Source: Colletotrichum lupini (taxonomy: Eukaryota; Ascomycota; Sordariomycetes; Glomerellales; Glomerellaceae). From it: a stretch of DNA of 64,000 bases. The notes beneath the pieces were generated by a model that was given only the letters and a program-made list of their open reading frames with translations, was not told the origin of the DNA and did not search any database. Within the stretch, counting starts at the first letter, position 1. Each line of letters opens with the position of its first letter. Location of the stretch: contig NC_064675.1 in assembly GCF_023278565.1 (NCBI RefSeq), forward strand, positions 5,332,001 to 5,396,000, written 5' to 3'. Below, piece after piece: positions 10,853-23,200 of this stretch. The translations under genes and the position numbers were made by a program.

Positions 10853-12432
10853 TTATTCAGGGTCCGGCGCGAATCCGGATTCGGAACCGGCCTGCGCCGC
10901 CTCCATGTCCTTGAGAGCCTTTTGTCCCTCCTCTGTCGTGGCGTCGATAATCTGCTCCTCCAGACTCAAGATGCCGGCCTGTAGGTCATAACGTTGTCAG
11001 TGAACCGGCTCATCAAGCATCTTCACAGGAGAAGAAACACTCACGTCTCCAAGCTTGCCGACGATGTCCTCGGCCTCTTCAACCTTCATCTTGCCCAACA
11101 CCTTGTTGACCTCATCCAGGCTTCCACTCTCCAGAGCCTTCTGAAAGTCGGCGCTGAAAGTCTCAAAAATGTTCCGGCCCTCCTTCACGGCGGGGTCCTC
11201 GCTGTCCTTGGGCGGAATGGTAATCTTGATCTCCGTGCCGGGCTCCACCGCGTGCAGCTGAATCTGCTCCACGCCCTCGGGCTCGCTGGCGCGCTCCTTG
11301 ACAATCTCCCGCGCCCGGTTCCTGATCTTGCCGTACGTATCCTGCACGTCCTTGAAGAACACCTCTTGCGCCTGGTGGCCCTTTGTCGTGATGCGCTTGA
11401 AGAACATGCCCACGCCGTCCTTGCCCAGCGCTCTGCAGTACTGCAGCAGCAGCGCCTGGTGGACGCACTGCCGGCAAAAGTCGTCCTTGCTCTCGAGGGC
11501 GGCGTCGAAGGCGAGGACCAGGAGGCCGTCCGTCTCCCGCTCCGTCAGGATCTGCGGGTTCTTGGACAGGTACTGAGCGCTGGATGTGTAGTCGTCGGCC
11601 TTGATCTGCGCAAACTTCTTAGCGGCGGGCGATGCCTCAATCTCCTCATCGTCGTCGTACGATTGGGTCGACTTGGCCGGAAGGGACTGTGTCATGTCAA
11701 AGTTGGGGTTCAGAAGCTCCGGCTTGCGCTGCTCCTCCTTCTTATCCGTATCCTTGGACTTGTTGACGTGCGAGCTGTCAAAGCCCGTGTGAATGCCCTC
11801 GCTCGTGATCTTGCGTCCCTCTTCCTTCTCCAGCTCGGCTAGCTTGGCAAATAGCTCCTTTTGAAGATTCTGCACCTTGGTTAAGTGTCCCTCGACACCC
11901 TCGAGCATGGCCTTGTAACGGTTCTCGGGCTTCTTCTCGTCCAGCTCCTTGTTAACTTGGTCCAACAGCACGGCCATCATCTTGGAGAAGCTGGGCAGCG
12001 GCTCTGAGTCGGCGTGGATTCCCTCGGGGCGCGGGGGCGGCTGGTCGTCTTCGGGCTTGCCGGCGGATTCCATGACGGCTTGAAAGGCGACCTCGCCGGG
12101 GTTTCGGGTCTCGGCCTCGGAGGCATGGGACTTGAGGGCGTCCAACAGGTTGGAGATGCGCTTCATCAGGCCATCGTTGATGATGCGCTCGTACTTGAGC
12201 GTCTCGATTTGGTGCTTGCGCTGCAGTCGCTCCTGGTGGATTTGGTTCTGCTTTGCGCGGATGAATGAGCGCTTATCGACGTTGGGGTGGACCTCGACAT
12301 CCGAGTCGTCGCTGAGCTCCAGCGCGTCCTGTCGTATTTACATGTTAGCTACTGAGGTCGGCATCACAACGAGCATGGACGTGAGAGAGTGGGTGATGTA
12401 AAACACACCCATTTGCTGTAGTCGACAGGCAT
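10853..12432 (-). CDS. CDC37: CDC37, Hsp90 co-chaperone for protein kinases
   Basis: Three exons: 12432-12409 (8 codons), 12328-11045 and 10978-10853, giving 477 residues. Exon 1 encodes MPVDYSKW, and exon 2 continues DALELSDDSDVEVHPNVDKRS, the invariant Cdc37 N-terminus. Ser14 corresponds to the CK2-phosphorylated serine needed for kinase-client binding. The N-terminal coiled-coil kinase-binding part extends to about residue 200. The Hsp90-binding middle part includes the segment CRQCVHQALLLQYCRALGKDG, a conserved core of the family. The C-terminal exon gives AGILSLEEQIIDATTEEG. Without splicing intron 2 (66 nt, GTGAGT...CAG) the protein would end in unrelated residues after GDVS. The protein loads protein kinases onto Hsp90 in the cytosol. 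A heat-shock-element-like site sits about 100 bp upstream (12529-12540). Confidence 0.97.
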
Positions 12433-12849
12433 CTTGGCGAAATGTTTCAGCAATGTGATGCATATGCGTGATTGCCTCCAGCTGATGTGGGCATCGGTTG
12501 TTGACTTTGAAAGCGATGTTGTTGAGTGGAATGTTCTGGATTTTGCTTGACAATAGGTGCGGGTTGAGAGGAGTTTGGTGCAGAGCCAGTACGGTGCCAC
12601 AGTGCATCACAGGTGCGGGGCATTACCCCGCCGCCGTATTGTTATCCCGGTAGCTGAGCTCAGCTATGAGATCAGCCGTAAGGCACTTCAACTCTTGCTT
12701 TCACTCCTTGTTCAAACAGCGTAGCACAACTTGCTCAGAGATACCGAGCAAATAACTTCTCCCGATTATAAGCTGTCATCTATCAAGTAGGCATCATAAC
12801 AATGGCAATCTACTCTTCTCATATATGGAGCTACAATCCATAACTGCTC
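12433..12849. other. CDC37 promoter and metallophosphoesterase 3' flank
   Basis: 417 bp between the CDC37 start and the phosphoesterase stop. Apart from the heat-shock-element-like site I see nothing I can name; no ORF with coding character. Confidence 0.6.
12529..12540 (+). promoter_or_regulatory. Heat-shock-element-like site upstream of CDC37
   Basis: GAATGTTCTGGA gives GAA-nn-TTC-nn-GA(t): two perfect and one imperfect alternating nGAAn units with correct 2-nt spacing. It lies about 97-108 bp upstream of the CDC37 start codon. Hsf1 binds such arrays. Regulation is inferred from sequence and gene identity only. Confidence 0.5.
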
Positions 12850-13647
12850 CTAATAAGACAATACTTTGGCAGGATCAAACCCCTCCTTCGCAACTCTCCC
12901 AGATCCAACATACCCCCTCTGGTTGCTCACAACCCTGACACCCTTCACAACCGTATCTGTCGAAAAGTGGGTATGCCCAAACACCCAACAGATCATCGGA
13001 ACAGAATTCCCTACTTCCTCCAACAAATCCGTTGCGAAAGCCGAAGACCAAGGGCTCCCCTCAAACCTAGGCTCCGACGTCCCCTCCAGCGAAGGAGCAT
13101 GGTGAGTCGCAACAACAACCTCTCTCCCACGCGCCACCGCTTCCCTCGCCTCTCTCTTCAACCAACACAAGTCCGCCTTGTGAGCCGCGCAGTGTGCCTC
13201 AAGACTCCATCCCTCAATGTGCTGGAAATCCTTGACCCTTCCCACGACCGCGGCTCCCGCCTTCTCAGGGACCATCGTCCATAGGGTGCATCCCAGGATG
13301 CTCACGTTGGAACCGGGGATATCAAACCCGCGGCGGTGGAGCACATGCAACCTCCCTCTCAACGACGGCTCTGCTTCAAGCCTTGCCGCCTCTGCGAGTG
13401 TCCCGCCGTACGTGAGGCCATGAAACTCGTGATTGCCAAGAACTAGGAAAACACCCTCGTACCGATCCGTCTGACACCGGATGAACCCGAGATAGCTGTC
13501 GTATTCAGATAGGCTGCCGACATCGCCGGAAAGTAAAAGAAAGGGTGCCGTGACGGGAAAGTCAAAGGTCGAGTAGTCTTTGCTGGCCTCGAGATGCAGA
13601 TCCGAGAGGAATTGTACAAGGCCCGACGATCCCCCATTCATGGCCAT
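12850..13647 (-). CDS. Calcineurin-like metallophosphoesterase
   Basis: A single exon codes 265 residues with all five signature blocks of the family in order: DLHLE (16-20), GDVG (41-44), GNHE (71-74), THH (181-183) and GHTH (224-227). These supply the Asp, His and Asn ligands of a two-metal centre. The length equals that of compact bacterial-like and fungal members that act on small phosphoesters; the substrate cannot be read from sequence. There is no signal peptide or membrane segment, so it is probably cytosolic. A second in-frame ATG two codons downstream (residue 3) would hardly change the product. It lies on the same strand as CDC37 and MOT1 but is separated by normal spacers, so no co-transcription is implied. 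Confidence 0.88.
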   Translation of the reverse strand: MAMNGGSSGLVQFLSDLHLEASKDYSTFDFPVTAPFLLLSGDVGSLSEYDSYLGFIRCQTDRYEGVFLVLGNHEFHGLTYGGTLAEAARLEAEPSLRGRLHVLHRRGFDIPGSNVSILGCTLWTMVPEKAGAAVVGRVKDFQHIEGWSLEAHCAAHKADLCWLKREAREAVARGREVVVATHHAPSLEGTSEPRFEGSPWSSAFATDLLEEVGNSVPMICWVFGHTHFSTDTVVKGVRVVSNQRGYVGSGRVAKEGFDPAKVLSY

Positions 13648-14269
13648 AGGCCCAGGGGCTTGTTTTTCTGGGCGAGACAGGAAAAATGAGGGAGATCTTG
13701 CAGTACTGGTGTTGATCTGTCTTGCTGCTCAGCCACATCCAAACTGTTGATGTGGAGGCCAGATAGGGCATCCTATCACAAACTTCTCAGAACACGATTG
13801 CAGGTGTACTACTGTGTATTATCTAATCAGATCGTCTCCATTGTCAAGCCAACATTGAATCCACGTTGACGTTGTTTGTTGCAGCCTATAGACCATCTCA
13901 AATAACAAGAACGTCAAAGGCAATCACAGTCACATGCCAGGAGCGTCAGTGACCCCTTATGAGACAAGGTCAGATGCAGTGAATATTTTTAATCATGAAT
14001 GGTCAAAATAGTGTGAATGCTCAGTTGTTTTCTTTCACCCCAACGTGCGTCGTCTGAGTCGTAAAAATTGCTAGTGTCATATAGTACAGGTGTTTCCGCG
14101 CACACGTTTCGTTATGAGTACACTACTGCGTGAGAGGTCTCAAGCCTCCCTATCGAAAAGGCATCCAACTCGCTCTTATCTAAACCAGATGCCAGGCTAA
14201 ACTCCATACAAAGGGCCTCAACGGCCTCCCTCCGACCTCCTACTGATACGACCGTGGTCGGGGGTATTA
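13648..14269. other. Spacer between the metallophosphoesterase and MOT1
   Basis: 622 bp, moderately AT-rich, holding the phosphoesterase promoter and the MOT1 3' UTR. No gene seen. Confidence 0.6.
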
Positions 14270-17200
14270 TTACTGCATGGTCTTCAAGAAACCATCCAGA
14301 TCGAAACTCTCCTCATACTGGCGATTATCCCATAGGTCGCCCAAATCATCAAGCCAAGCCTTCTTGCCGGGTTGCTTGCCCGTGACGACGTCTCCCGTTT
14401 CGATATCCACCATGTCTTCCTCTCTACCCTCCATCGAGTTTTGCGGCTTGTCTGATATGAGACTGGGTCCTGTGTCCCCAAGATTGAAGAGATCAAGAAT
14501 TTGATCTGTATCCATCGTAGCCAGGCCCGCGTTCTGCTGATTGACCACAGTGGAAGCGACATCGATCTTGAAGCGTTGCAAGCTTAGAATTTTCTCTTCC
14601 AAAGTGCCTCTGGTCACCAGCCGGTATACGTTGACGACCTTCTTCTGACCGATACGATGAGCTCTGTCCATGGCCTGCATATCCTTTTGCGGGTTCCAGT
14701 CATGTTCAACGAAAATGACTGTGTCGGCACCCGTCAGATTGAGTCCCAAACCTCCGACACTGGTGGTCAGGAGCAAGACATCGTATGATGGGTCACTGTT
14801 GAATTTGTTGACAATATCCTGACGCTTGTTGGCTTCGACTCCACCATCTAGACGAAGGTGGGTGACGCCTGGCAGCATGGTCTTGAGCACCGTATTCTGG
14901 ACCATGTCCAGCATCTCCTTCATTTGGCAGAAGATGAGGGCGCGATGAGGCTTGATTGGCTGATACAGGGGATCATTCGACTCGGCTTCTTCCACACCAA
15001 TGCCGCAATCGACAAGTAGGTCTCGCAAAGCGGTCAACTTGGGTGCATGAACCGGATCCTCGAGACTGGTGCCTTGCTTGTTAAGGATGCGCTGGGTCTC
15101 TTCGTACATGCCGTGTCCAGGCTTCATGACCATGGCTGGAGAGTTGCAGAGCTTTCGCATGTACTGCAGGGCCTGGAAGATGTGTGACTTGGCGTCCTTG
15201 TCCTCACGGCCGGCCTCTTCTTGCAGCTTCTTGCCTTGCTTTCTGGTGAAATCGTCAAACAGCTTCTTCTGAAGGTCGCTCAAGTCGCAGTAGTAATTCT
15301 GCAAAATCTTGGGCGGGAGGTCATCTAGAACCTCCTCCTTGAGGCGTCGCAGAAGGAATGGCAGGACTTGCTTGTGGAGAGCCTCGATAGCCAGAGCACC
15401 CGCTTCTTGCTCCTTGGAAGATGCCTTGCTGAAGCGACTTGCGGCGATGGGCTTGGCGAACCGATCCAAGAAGACCTTCTCAGCACCAAGGAAGCCAGGC
15501 ATCAAGAAATCGAACAAGGACCAGAGCTCCAATACGTTGTTTTGGATAGGTGTTCCGGTCAGAATCAGTCGGTGGTTGCTGGCCAATTTCTTGACAGAAA
15601 TCGTGATCTTGGCCTTCGGGTTCTTAATCAAGTGTCCCTCATCCAAGATGACGTAATTCCAGTTGTACTTTGCAAGAACATCGGCGTCGTTTCGGCAGAC
15701 ATCATAGCTGGTAACGACGATATCAGTCTTGTCCAGGTTATCCTTCATGCTCTTTCTCTCGGCTGGCGGGCCAACGTAGGCAGTGACGCTCAAGAAGGGT
15801 GCGTAAGTCTTGATCTCCTGCTGCCAGTGACCGGACAATGTAGGAGGGCAGACGACCAGAGATGGGAGACGGCGAACATCGGGTGCGCCTGTCTTCGCGT
15901 ACTCTTCGGCGCGCTGGTGATGGTCGCTGGCAACCATGCAGATGGTTTGCAAGGTCTTTCCAAGACCCATGTCGTCGCAAAGGATGCCGTGCAAATGGTA
16001 CTTGTTGAGGAAGTGAAGCCAATTGACACCATCTTGTTGGTATGAACGAAGTTCTGCCTTGATAGCGACGGGAATCGGGAACGATTCCACTTTCTTGGGG
16101 TCCAGCAGTTGGGAAATGAATGTTCGTTCGCGGTCTCTGCCCTTGAGCAGCTCTTCAGACAGTCCAGGAGGGTCTGGGATGCCTGCCTCCAGGGGCACGA
16201 GTTTGACGAGGGTTGCAAAAGACGTTGTCGCAATCAGACGAATTTCGTTATCTGAGTCGCTCATGCGGCCCAGAACGGGAACAATGAGGAAGATAACGTA
16301 AGGAAGGATAGCATCGCCCATCACGGCAATCAAGTGGTAAATGGCTTCGATCGCACCTTGACGGAAGTTGAGGTCGATAGGATTGCTGATGGATGGCAAG
16401 ACGTTCTCCACAAGGGCTGTCATACCCTCGACTGTGATGACGCTACAGATAGTAGCCATACATTTCGCTGCCATGTAGCGGAAGACAGAAAGCTCAGAAT
16501 GCAGGGCTTTAATGACTAAAGGAACCTTTTCCATGATAAATGGATGTATGGCCTTGTCAAGAGTGGGCATGAGCGTTCGAATCAGGGACAAAGCATCGAC
16601 GATCTCTTGGCCAAAGGTATTCTCGGGGTCCTTGGCCTCAGCCGGCAATGCGCCAGAGAATGCCTTGACAAGAGGATCCTCCATGAACACCCTAATGGTA
16701 GGCACGGCCGTGAGCAGCTCGGCGCCGTAGGTCTTGGAGAGGATTTCCAGCGCCTCTTTGGCGCCACGACGGGTGATGCGAGCAGCCTTGACTTCTTTTG
16801 CCCACTTGGCAGCGTCTGCATGATCGACTCGATCTTCTTCTTTCTGCATTGAAAGCACGCAATCTGTCTTGCTTGCATGGACAGTGAACTCTGGAGTTTC
16901 GGCAACTTCCACGCAAGAGAATTTGATCAGGTTGGAAACAACCTTGTCGGCCGGTCCGCGACGACCCATCTCGTTGAACACTTGCACAAGTCTTGCAATG
17001 GTCGCTGATGACCGGCTCTGAAGCACTTGGTTGTCTTCTGTCTTGATGCTGTCCATGATGCCCTTGATCAGTGGGCTGGGCTTCTTGGGCAGGGCCTTGA
17101 TCGCAACCAATGCGCATGCTGCGCCTGCTTTGATACGGACGTCTCGTGAGTCCTTGGCGGCCTTCGCGTCGGTAATCGCAGACACGGCAACTTCTCTGGC

Positions 17201-20200
17201 CTCGCTCAGCATCTGGCTGGCAACTAGACGTTGTCCTGGAGACATGGCCTTCTTAAGCTTGTCGAAATCCTCTCCGACAACCTTGTCTGCAACGGCAATG
17301 GAGAAGGCACCTGGACCTGCTTGCTCGTCACCCTGAACCAGGACAGCCAGTGTTGGGAGCCGACCACTAGACACTTTGCCGTGGTCGCGGAACATGTTGA
17401 GAAGCTGTTGACACTGAGATCGGACCCGGTGCATGAAGCTGACTAGGTCGCCGTAGTGAGCAGGACGTTCAGTCTCAATAATCTTCTGAAGAGGCGCCGC
17501 GTATCTTTGTGCTCCTTCTGCAGGGCCGTTGGTAGCGTACTCGTCAATGATCATGCATGCTGAAAGCTGTGTGGACGAAGCCCGGTCTGAGATACCGGCG
17601 AGAAGTAGCTGGTCGTACTCGGCTAGGCTGGCAACCGGAATAAAGGACATAATCAGGCCCATGGCTTTGGCAGCTGATACTCTCGATCGAATCAGAGTAT
17701 CCATGCCAACAAGGTCCACATCTCCCTGGATCATGTGCCCGTCGACGTCATGAGTATGAGAAGTGACTGGAACGTCATCCGTCTTAGCAGATTTGCGACG
17801 ACGCTTGTTTGCTCTCTCGGGCCCGTCGGGGGATGAGGCCTTGCGGGCGGGTGTGACGGCGACAGGTGCATACGTGCCGCCTGATGGCTTTTGGAATAGA
17901 TGGGCGGGCATGGGCAAGGGATGCCGGGACACACCAATGGGATGCAGCGTGAGTCTCATCAGAGGCTCGACGTGAGCGGCGAACTCGTCGGCAAGAATCT
18001 CGGGCGTCTGTGCAAGTGAGCGAACCAAAGCTGTCCAAACGTCCAAAGACATTGCCAGTGTTTCTCTGTCCCTTTCAACCAAGACGTTCTGGAAGATGAG
18101 TCGTAAAATTCTTCCATTGAGCCAGCCTCGAGAGTTCTCAGCTCCCAAATTTGCGAATGTCATCAACGCCTTCAGCACAGCTAAGCGGACGGAAGTGATG
18201 GTGTGTCGAAGGAAGGGGTACAAGCGCGGCACCAGCAAGGTAAAAGAACGCTCCTCGTCTTGTGCGGCGGACGTCTCCATGGCCTGCAGGACCTCGGGAT
18301 AGCTGCAGAGTGTCGCAAGTAAATCCATGATCTTACCAGTGCTAGCACTGAGATCGTCACCAAGGTCGGCCAAACTGCCCCACATGATGTTGATGAGGCT
18401 ATCGATAGACCCAGGTCGTAATGTGACGAACTCCTTGGTCATGGGGAGCAAAGTCGCAGCGCTCACTGCTCTGACGTCGTCGTCATGCTCCTCCAGGCCC
18501 TTCATGACCAGCCGAACAACGCCATCGATCATCTTACTGTCCTCCAACAGCAGGTCCTTCCTAACCGCAACGACGTATCTCAGTCCAACCATTCCACCGT
18601 GGCAGACAGACCACTGAAGCATGTCGAGCTGGAGATCATCCTGCATGACCATTTGATAGAGAATCTTGTAGATGCCGTGAACAGATTCTGCCGGGATATG
18701 GCGAAGGACCGATCCGAGAGATTGACCGATAGTTTCGCGAATCGGCGCGACCGAGGTATCAGAACTGTAGTCGGTAAATCTATCCAGCATTAGGACGCAG
18801 CAGAGCCGGCAGGCCAGATCATCCAACCAAGCCTGGTTCAAGCGATCATTTTCAGCCCGTGACTTTGAACGAACCCTGCCAGCCCCACCTCCGTGGACAC
18901 GAATCACCTCCCGAATACCCATCGCAGCTCCATGGCGAGTCTCCCAGGAAGGGTCAAAAAGATCGACCTTGAGGAAATCGCATAATCTGTCGTAGGGCCA
19001 CTCAGCACCCTCCATGGTCTCATCAACCTCGATTTCAGACTTGATCGGTATTACTTGTCCCTTGAATTCGCTGACAACCTTTGATTCCTCGTCGACGTCC
19101 GCCGGTCTGTCCAAGTTGAAGTAGTCGTTAACCTTGCCGTTCTTCTGCTTCGCGTCGGCATCTGCTGCTGGTGTTTCGTCGAAGCCTTCGGACCCTGCTG
19201 TGGTTGTCCTTCTCATGGTCAAATCTCCAAATCCCCCTTTCCCCTGGGCAGCCTTTTGCAACTCTCTCTTGCGCTTCCTCTTGAGGACGTTGAGTTGCCG
19301 AGAGCTCAAGCCAGCTTCCTCTGCCGGCTGGCTTTGACCGTGGGAGGTGGTACTCTCCTTGGTGCCGTTGTGGCCATTTGCTGACTCTTGCGGAGTAAGA
19401 GGGCTGGGTTCCTTTTCAACAAGGACGGGCATCTCGGCGTCCTCGAAAACCCTGCCCAACAGGCCAAGTCGTCCATTGAGAGTCTTCTTTTGGTGTGCCA
19501 GCCGTGCTGGGGGATCCAATGATGCCAGAGCATACTCGATATTGCCGCCTCTCAGAAGTTGGCGACCAAATTTGATAATGTGCTCTACATTGAGCGACCC
19601 CAATTTGAGGAGCTCGCTGGAAGAGAAAGAGGTAGCATCCTTTTCCTCCTCCTTTTTTACGTGACCATTCTCTTCCGGCTCATCCTTCTTGACTGGCGCA
19701 AAGTCCTCATCCTCGTTAGGGTCGTACAGGGGTGCATTCTCGGTGATTTTGCCTATAGCTTTGGCTGCTGTGGAGCGTGTCTCCCAGTCCTTGTGCCGAA
19801 GGTAAGGTACTACTCTGGAAAGAAGGTTGAAAAGTTCATCGGGATGCTGCTTCTGCCAGTCGGCAAGTTGGTTGACAGCGGTGTCACGAATCAGACGGGT
19901 GCTGCCCGTTTCGAGAATCCTACGCGAAGCAGTTAGTAAGCGGTTGACGACGCGACGATACACAGTCTCTTGTTAGACTGAATATCAAGCTCGCTCAACA
20001 CGGGCATCATCAGAACTGCATCCTCAGCTGAGCCGAACCCAGAAGAGGCAGACATCAAGATTTCTGTAGGGTTGCTACTAAAGAGCGATGTCATGTGGTT
20101 AGACTCACGTGACCAATCTGTCAAGTCTGTTGAAGCAAGGTTAGTGCTGGTTCAAAAACGATCGGATCTGCCTGATCGCAAGGGTTGCCAGGAAGGATTC

Positions 20201-20215
20201 ATACCTCGACGCCAT
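14270..20215 (-). CDS. MOT1: MOT1/BTAF1, Snf2-family ATPase that removes TBP from DNA
   Basis: Three exons: 20215-20205 (11 nt), 20126-20109 (18 nt) and 19919-14270, coding 1,892 residues. The two micro-exons supply MASRLDRLVT, which joins to ILETGSTRLIRDTA, the conserved Mot1 N-terminus; the internal ATG at 19963 lies in intron sequence and is not the start. Residues 1 to about 1,270 are HEAT repeats that grip TBP. The C-terminal Snf2 motor has motif I DDMGLGKT (1325-1332), motif II DEGH (1436-1439), LTGTPIQNN, a C-terminal lobe with RLDGG and GLGLNLTGAD, and motif VI RAHRIGQ (near 1761). In yeast and humans the protein uses ATP to dissociate TBP from DNA and so redistributes transcription initiation. 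Length and motif order match the family, and nothing is missing. Introns are 78 and 189 nt. Confidence 0.98.
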
Positions 20216-23200
20216 TTTGAATTAAGATGTATTTGATGAGAGTTTCATCATCAGACTGAACTTCTGTGAGAGATGTTAACTATGAGTTCAAAACAAGCGA
20301 TGATGTGAGTCCAGGAGCTGTTGGGTGAAGGAAAGATGACATGATAAATGCTTGAAGATAGATACATGGATGCTACCTTCCCGTGCCCAAACAGAGATGA
20401 TGCAGTCTGGGGTAGAAACTGAATCATGGCAGTTGGTGGAGTAACATATTGGATGAGGTGATCTCGATAGTGAAGTGAAGTGCAGGTAGATGCGATAGAG
20501 GACGCGCCGGACCGAAACGCCCAATGGCAAGTTAGGATTGGCAGAAACGGTGCAAGGTTTGGGGTGGATATGAGCATAACGGGGAAATGAAAGAAACGCG
20601 GACTGTACGAAGCCAGTACGTACCGAAATTGAGAAAGCGGGTAACGGCGATGGGGCCGGATGCAAATCGCGATCCCGTCCACTGCGGATCAAGCCGAGTC
20701 TTAATCAAAGGATGCGACTACCATGCATGCATCAGAAGTAGGACGGTGCAGGTTGGAAATCGCCGCGTTGATTTGGAGCTTGTTGCAGGTTGCGGTAATG
20801 AAAGATGGAGTGCGAGAAAGCAGCGTGAACACGTAAAATCTCGATGCAAGGCGTGATGCGTAGGCGCGTCGTGGATCGTTGGGGTGTGGTGCCGAATGGT
20901 CGCAAAAGCTGCTGTTGCAAGAAATAAGCGTCGAGTCGTGAGAAGAAAGAAAAAGGCGCCTATTAAGAAGGTGAGGTGAGGCTCGAAGCGATGGGAGAGA
21001 TGACGCCTTAAAGTGGGAAGGAAGAGGCGCGCATATGTAGATATGAGCAACACCACCTCAATAATAAGGTAAGATTGGATTGGGGAAAGGCAAACGCAGT
21101 GCCAGCCAGGTGCGAGGCGGGAATGCAGTGCAGTGCGTGGAAGGCGCGCGTGGTTGTGGATGTGGATGGGGGATGGGGATGGTGCCTGCCTGAGGTACCA
21201 GATCCAGATCCAACCTAATGGGACAGGCGGGAAGGTACGGATAGGATACACTTACTGAGGTGCTGCGATGAGGCTTTTGGGTGAGGCTTTTGGTGGTTTG
21301 GGTGCCTTGGGGTGCTGTTGATGCCTATGGTGCTGACCAACCTGTGAGCAATGGACCAATGAGATGCGAGGGTTAATGGGGTCGCGTCAAAAGGGCAGCA
21401 CCTCGACGTCGCTCTGGAAGGGAAATTTTGGGGTGGAGGGGCCCGGACAGTCTTAAAGGTATGCCTGCAGTACTTTTATAATTACCCGTGGGCCCGTGAG
21501 AGAAAAAAAATGGAAGGAAAGCCAGCCGTTCCTTCACGCAGCGACGGCGTCTCGCTTAATCTCCTTAGCGTCATCTAGTCACCTAGTGTCCCTGGTCCAC
21601 CGCGCCCACCTCCACTCCCCAGCAAACAATAAACCCTGTCTGCCACTCTGCATCCTGTCGTCGTCGTCGTCTTCTCCGGCCGCCTTTTTCCATCGCATCG
21701 TCCCTTTTCGTCTACCTCTCCCTTTCGATATCTCGTCTCTGTTATCACCCTGGCCAGTAGTGTTAGCCTCACGAATCATCATCATCTCACCTTGCGACCA
21801 TGCCCATTCCATCATGACCCCCCGATAATTTCACCAGACTGAAAAGTCAGCCGTGTCATCGATGCACTACGGCTTTTGCAATCCAATATATGCATTTCAA
21901 CGCCACGAGCCCAGCGACGCCATTTCTCACAGGCGCACCTCTAAATGGGGCAGATGGGGGAGGAAAAAAAAACTTTACTCAACCTCGTCATGGAAGACTC
22001 ACCAACCCTGAAGAGTGCAACCGCAAGGAGACAGGAACAGTCTCGCTGACCACACCATACCATGCACACATACATACATACATATGGCGTCGCGAACCCT
22101 CGGAACTCTTCCAACTTTTGAGTTTTCTCTCCGTCTCTGACAGACTGGCATTCATCCCCACACGCAAAGTTCCGCTCGGCACTTTTCAGAATGGCGTCTC
22201 AGCATCTGCAGTGGCATCATCAAATGATAGTGAAAGCCAGTAAACACCTAGGCACACATGCTTCAGGGTTCGCATGCGGCATTCGATGTTCTCTCCCTTG
22301 CGTGAGAAGGCCGGCGGGCCTGCCTTGTGATGTCTTGTTTCTTCCAAGGCTTGTAAGAATTGACGGCAGATCTCTAGCGGTTTCTCTTGGATACCTGCCA
22401 CCACCGTTGCCCCTTGCCACCGACTGACTGGGCGTGGCTTTTTCCCAAACCGAAACACCAAATTGCCATGTTGCCGTGGTATGGGCCTGCTCTTCAGCAA
22501 CACACCAAACTCTGGTCATCCATCGCATCTGATTAAACCGACTAGACAGATCGGTCTAAGGCTTCCAAGCTGGCCCTGCGATGAGCAGGCCGGGCTGCCC
22601 CTTGGAGCCTAGGCCGGACCTGCGCTACACACAGACAAGACGACCTCTTGTTCCTCTCACCCTATTCGCAGCACTGGGCACCAAGCAACCTTTCACGACC
22701 TTGCGCCGCCAGGAAATCCGACGACTAGGCTTGTTGCGGTAACGAATCACTGGATGACTGTCTACGCAGTGCTTTGGATGGATCAATGGGCTAAGGGATG
22801 AGATGGACCATAGATAGATGGCGATGGTGGCAGGCGGATTGCGAATGCAGCAGACCAACGCCAGCGCGAGGATCATCACAGGCATGCTTGGTGCAGCTGC
22901 GGCCAGTTTAGGCCGATGCCTCGAATGGGAAACAAGCTGCTTCGGCTGCCACAAGACGTGGGGTAAGCTTGGGAATCTCGGCGTCGCCCTCCCAGGGTCC
23001 CGAGAATCTGGCATTCCAACAGCACGCTGCTCTGATTCGTCTTGGCCACCAGTCTGTCCTTTTGATCTTTGAAGGGCTGGCTGAGCTGACTTTGGTCGCA
23101 GCCACTTACACAGCACATGCTCTGCTATCGAAAACAAAGCGTTACGGACTTTTGGATTGTGATGGCCTCATGTCATCTCAGTAGTGCTCCGCTCGTCCCG

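Noticed and set aside
10994..11842. 282-codon plus-strand frame opposite CDC37
   Set aside because: Leu/Val-rich shadow of the CDC37 coding sequence, with no motif of its own.
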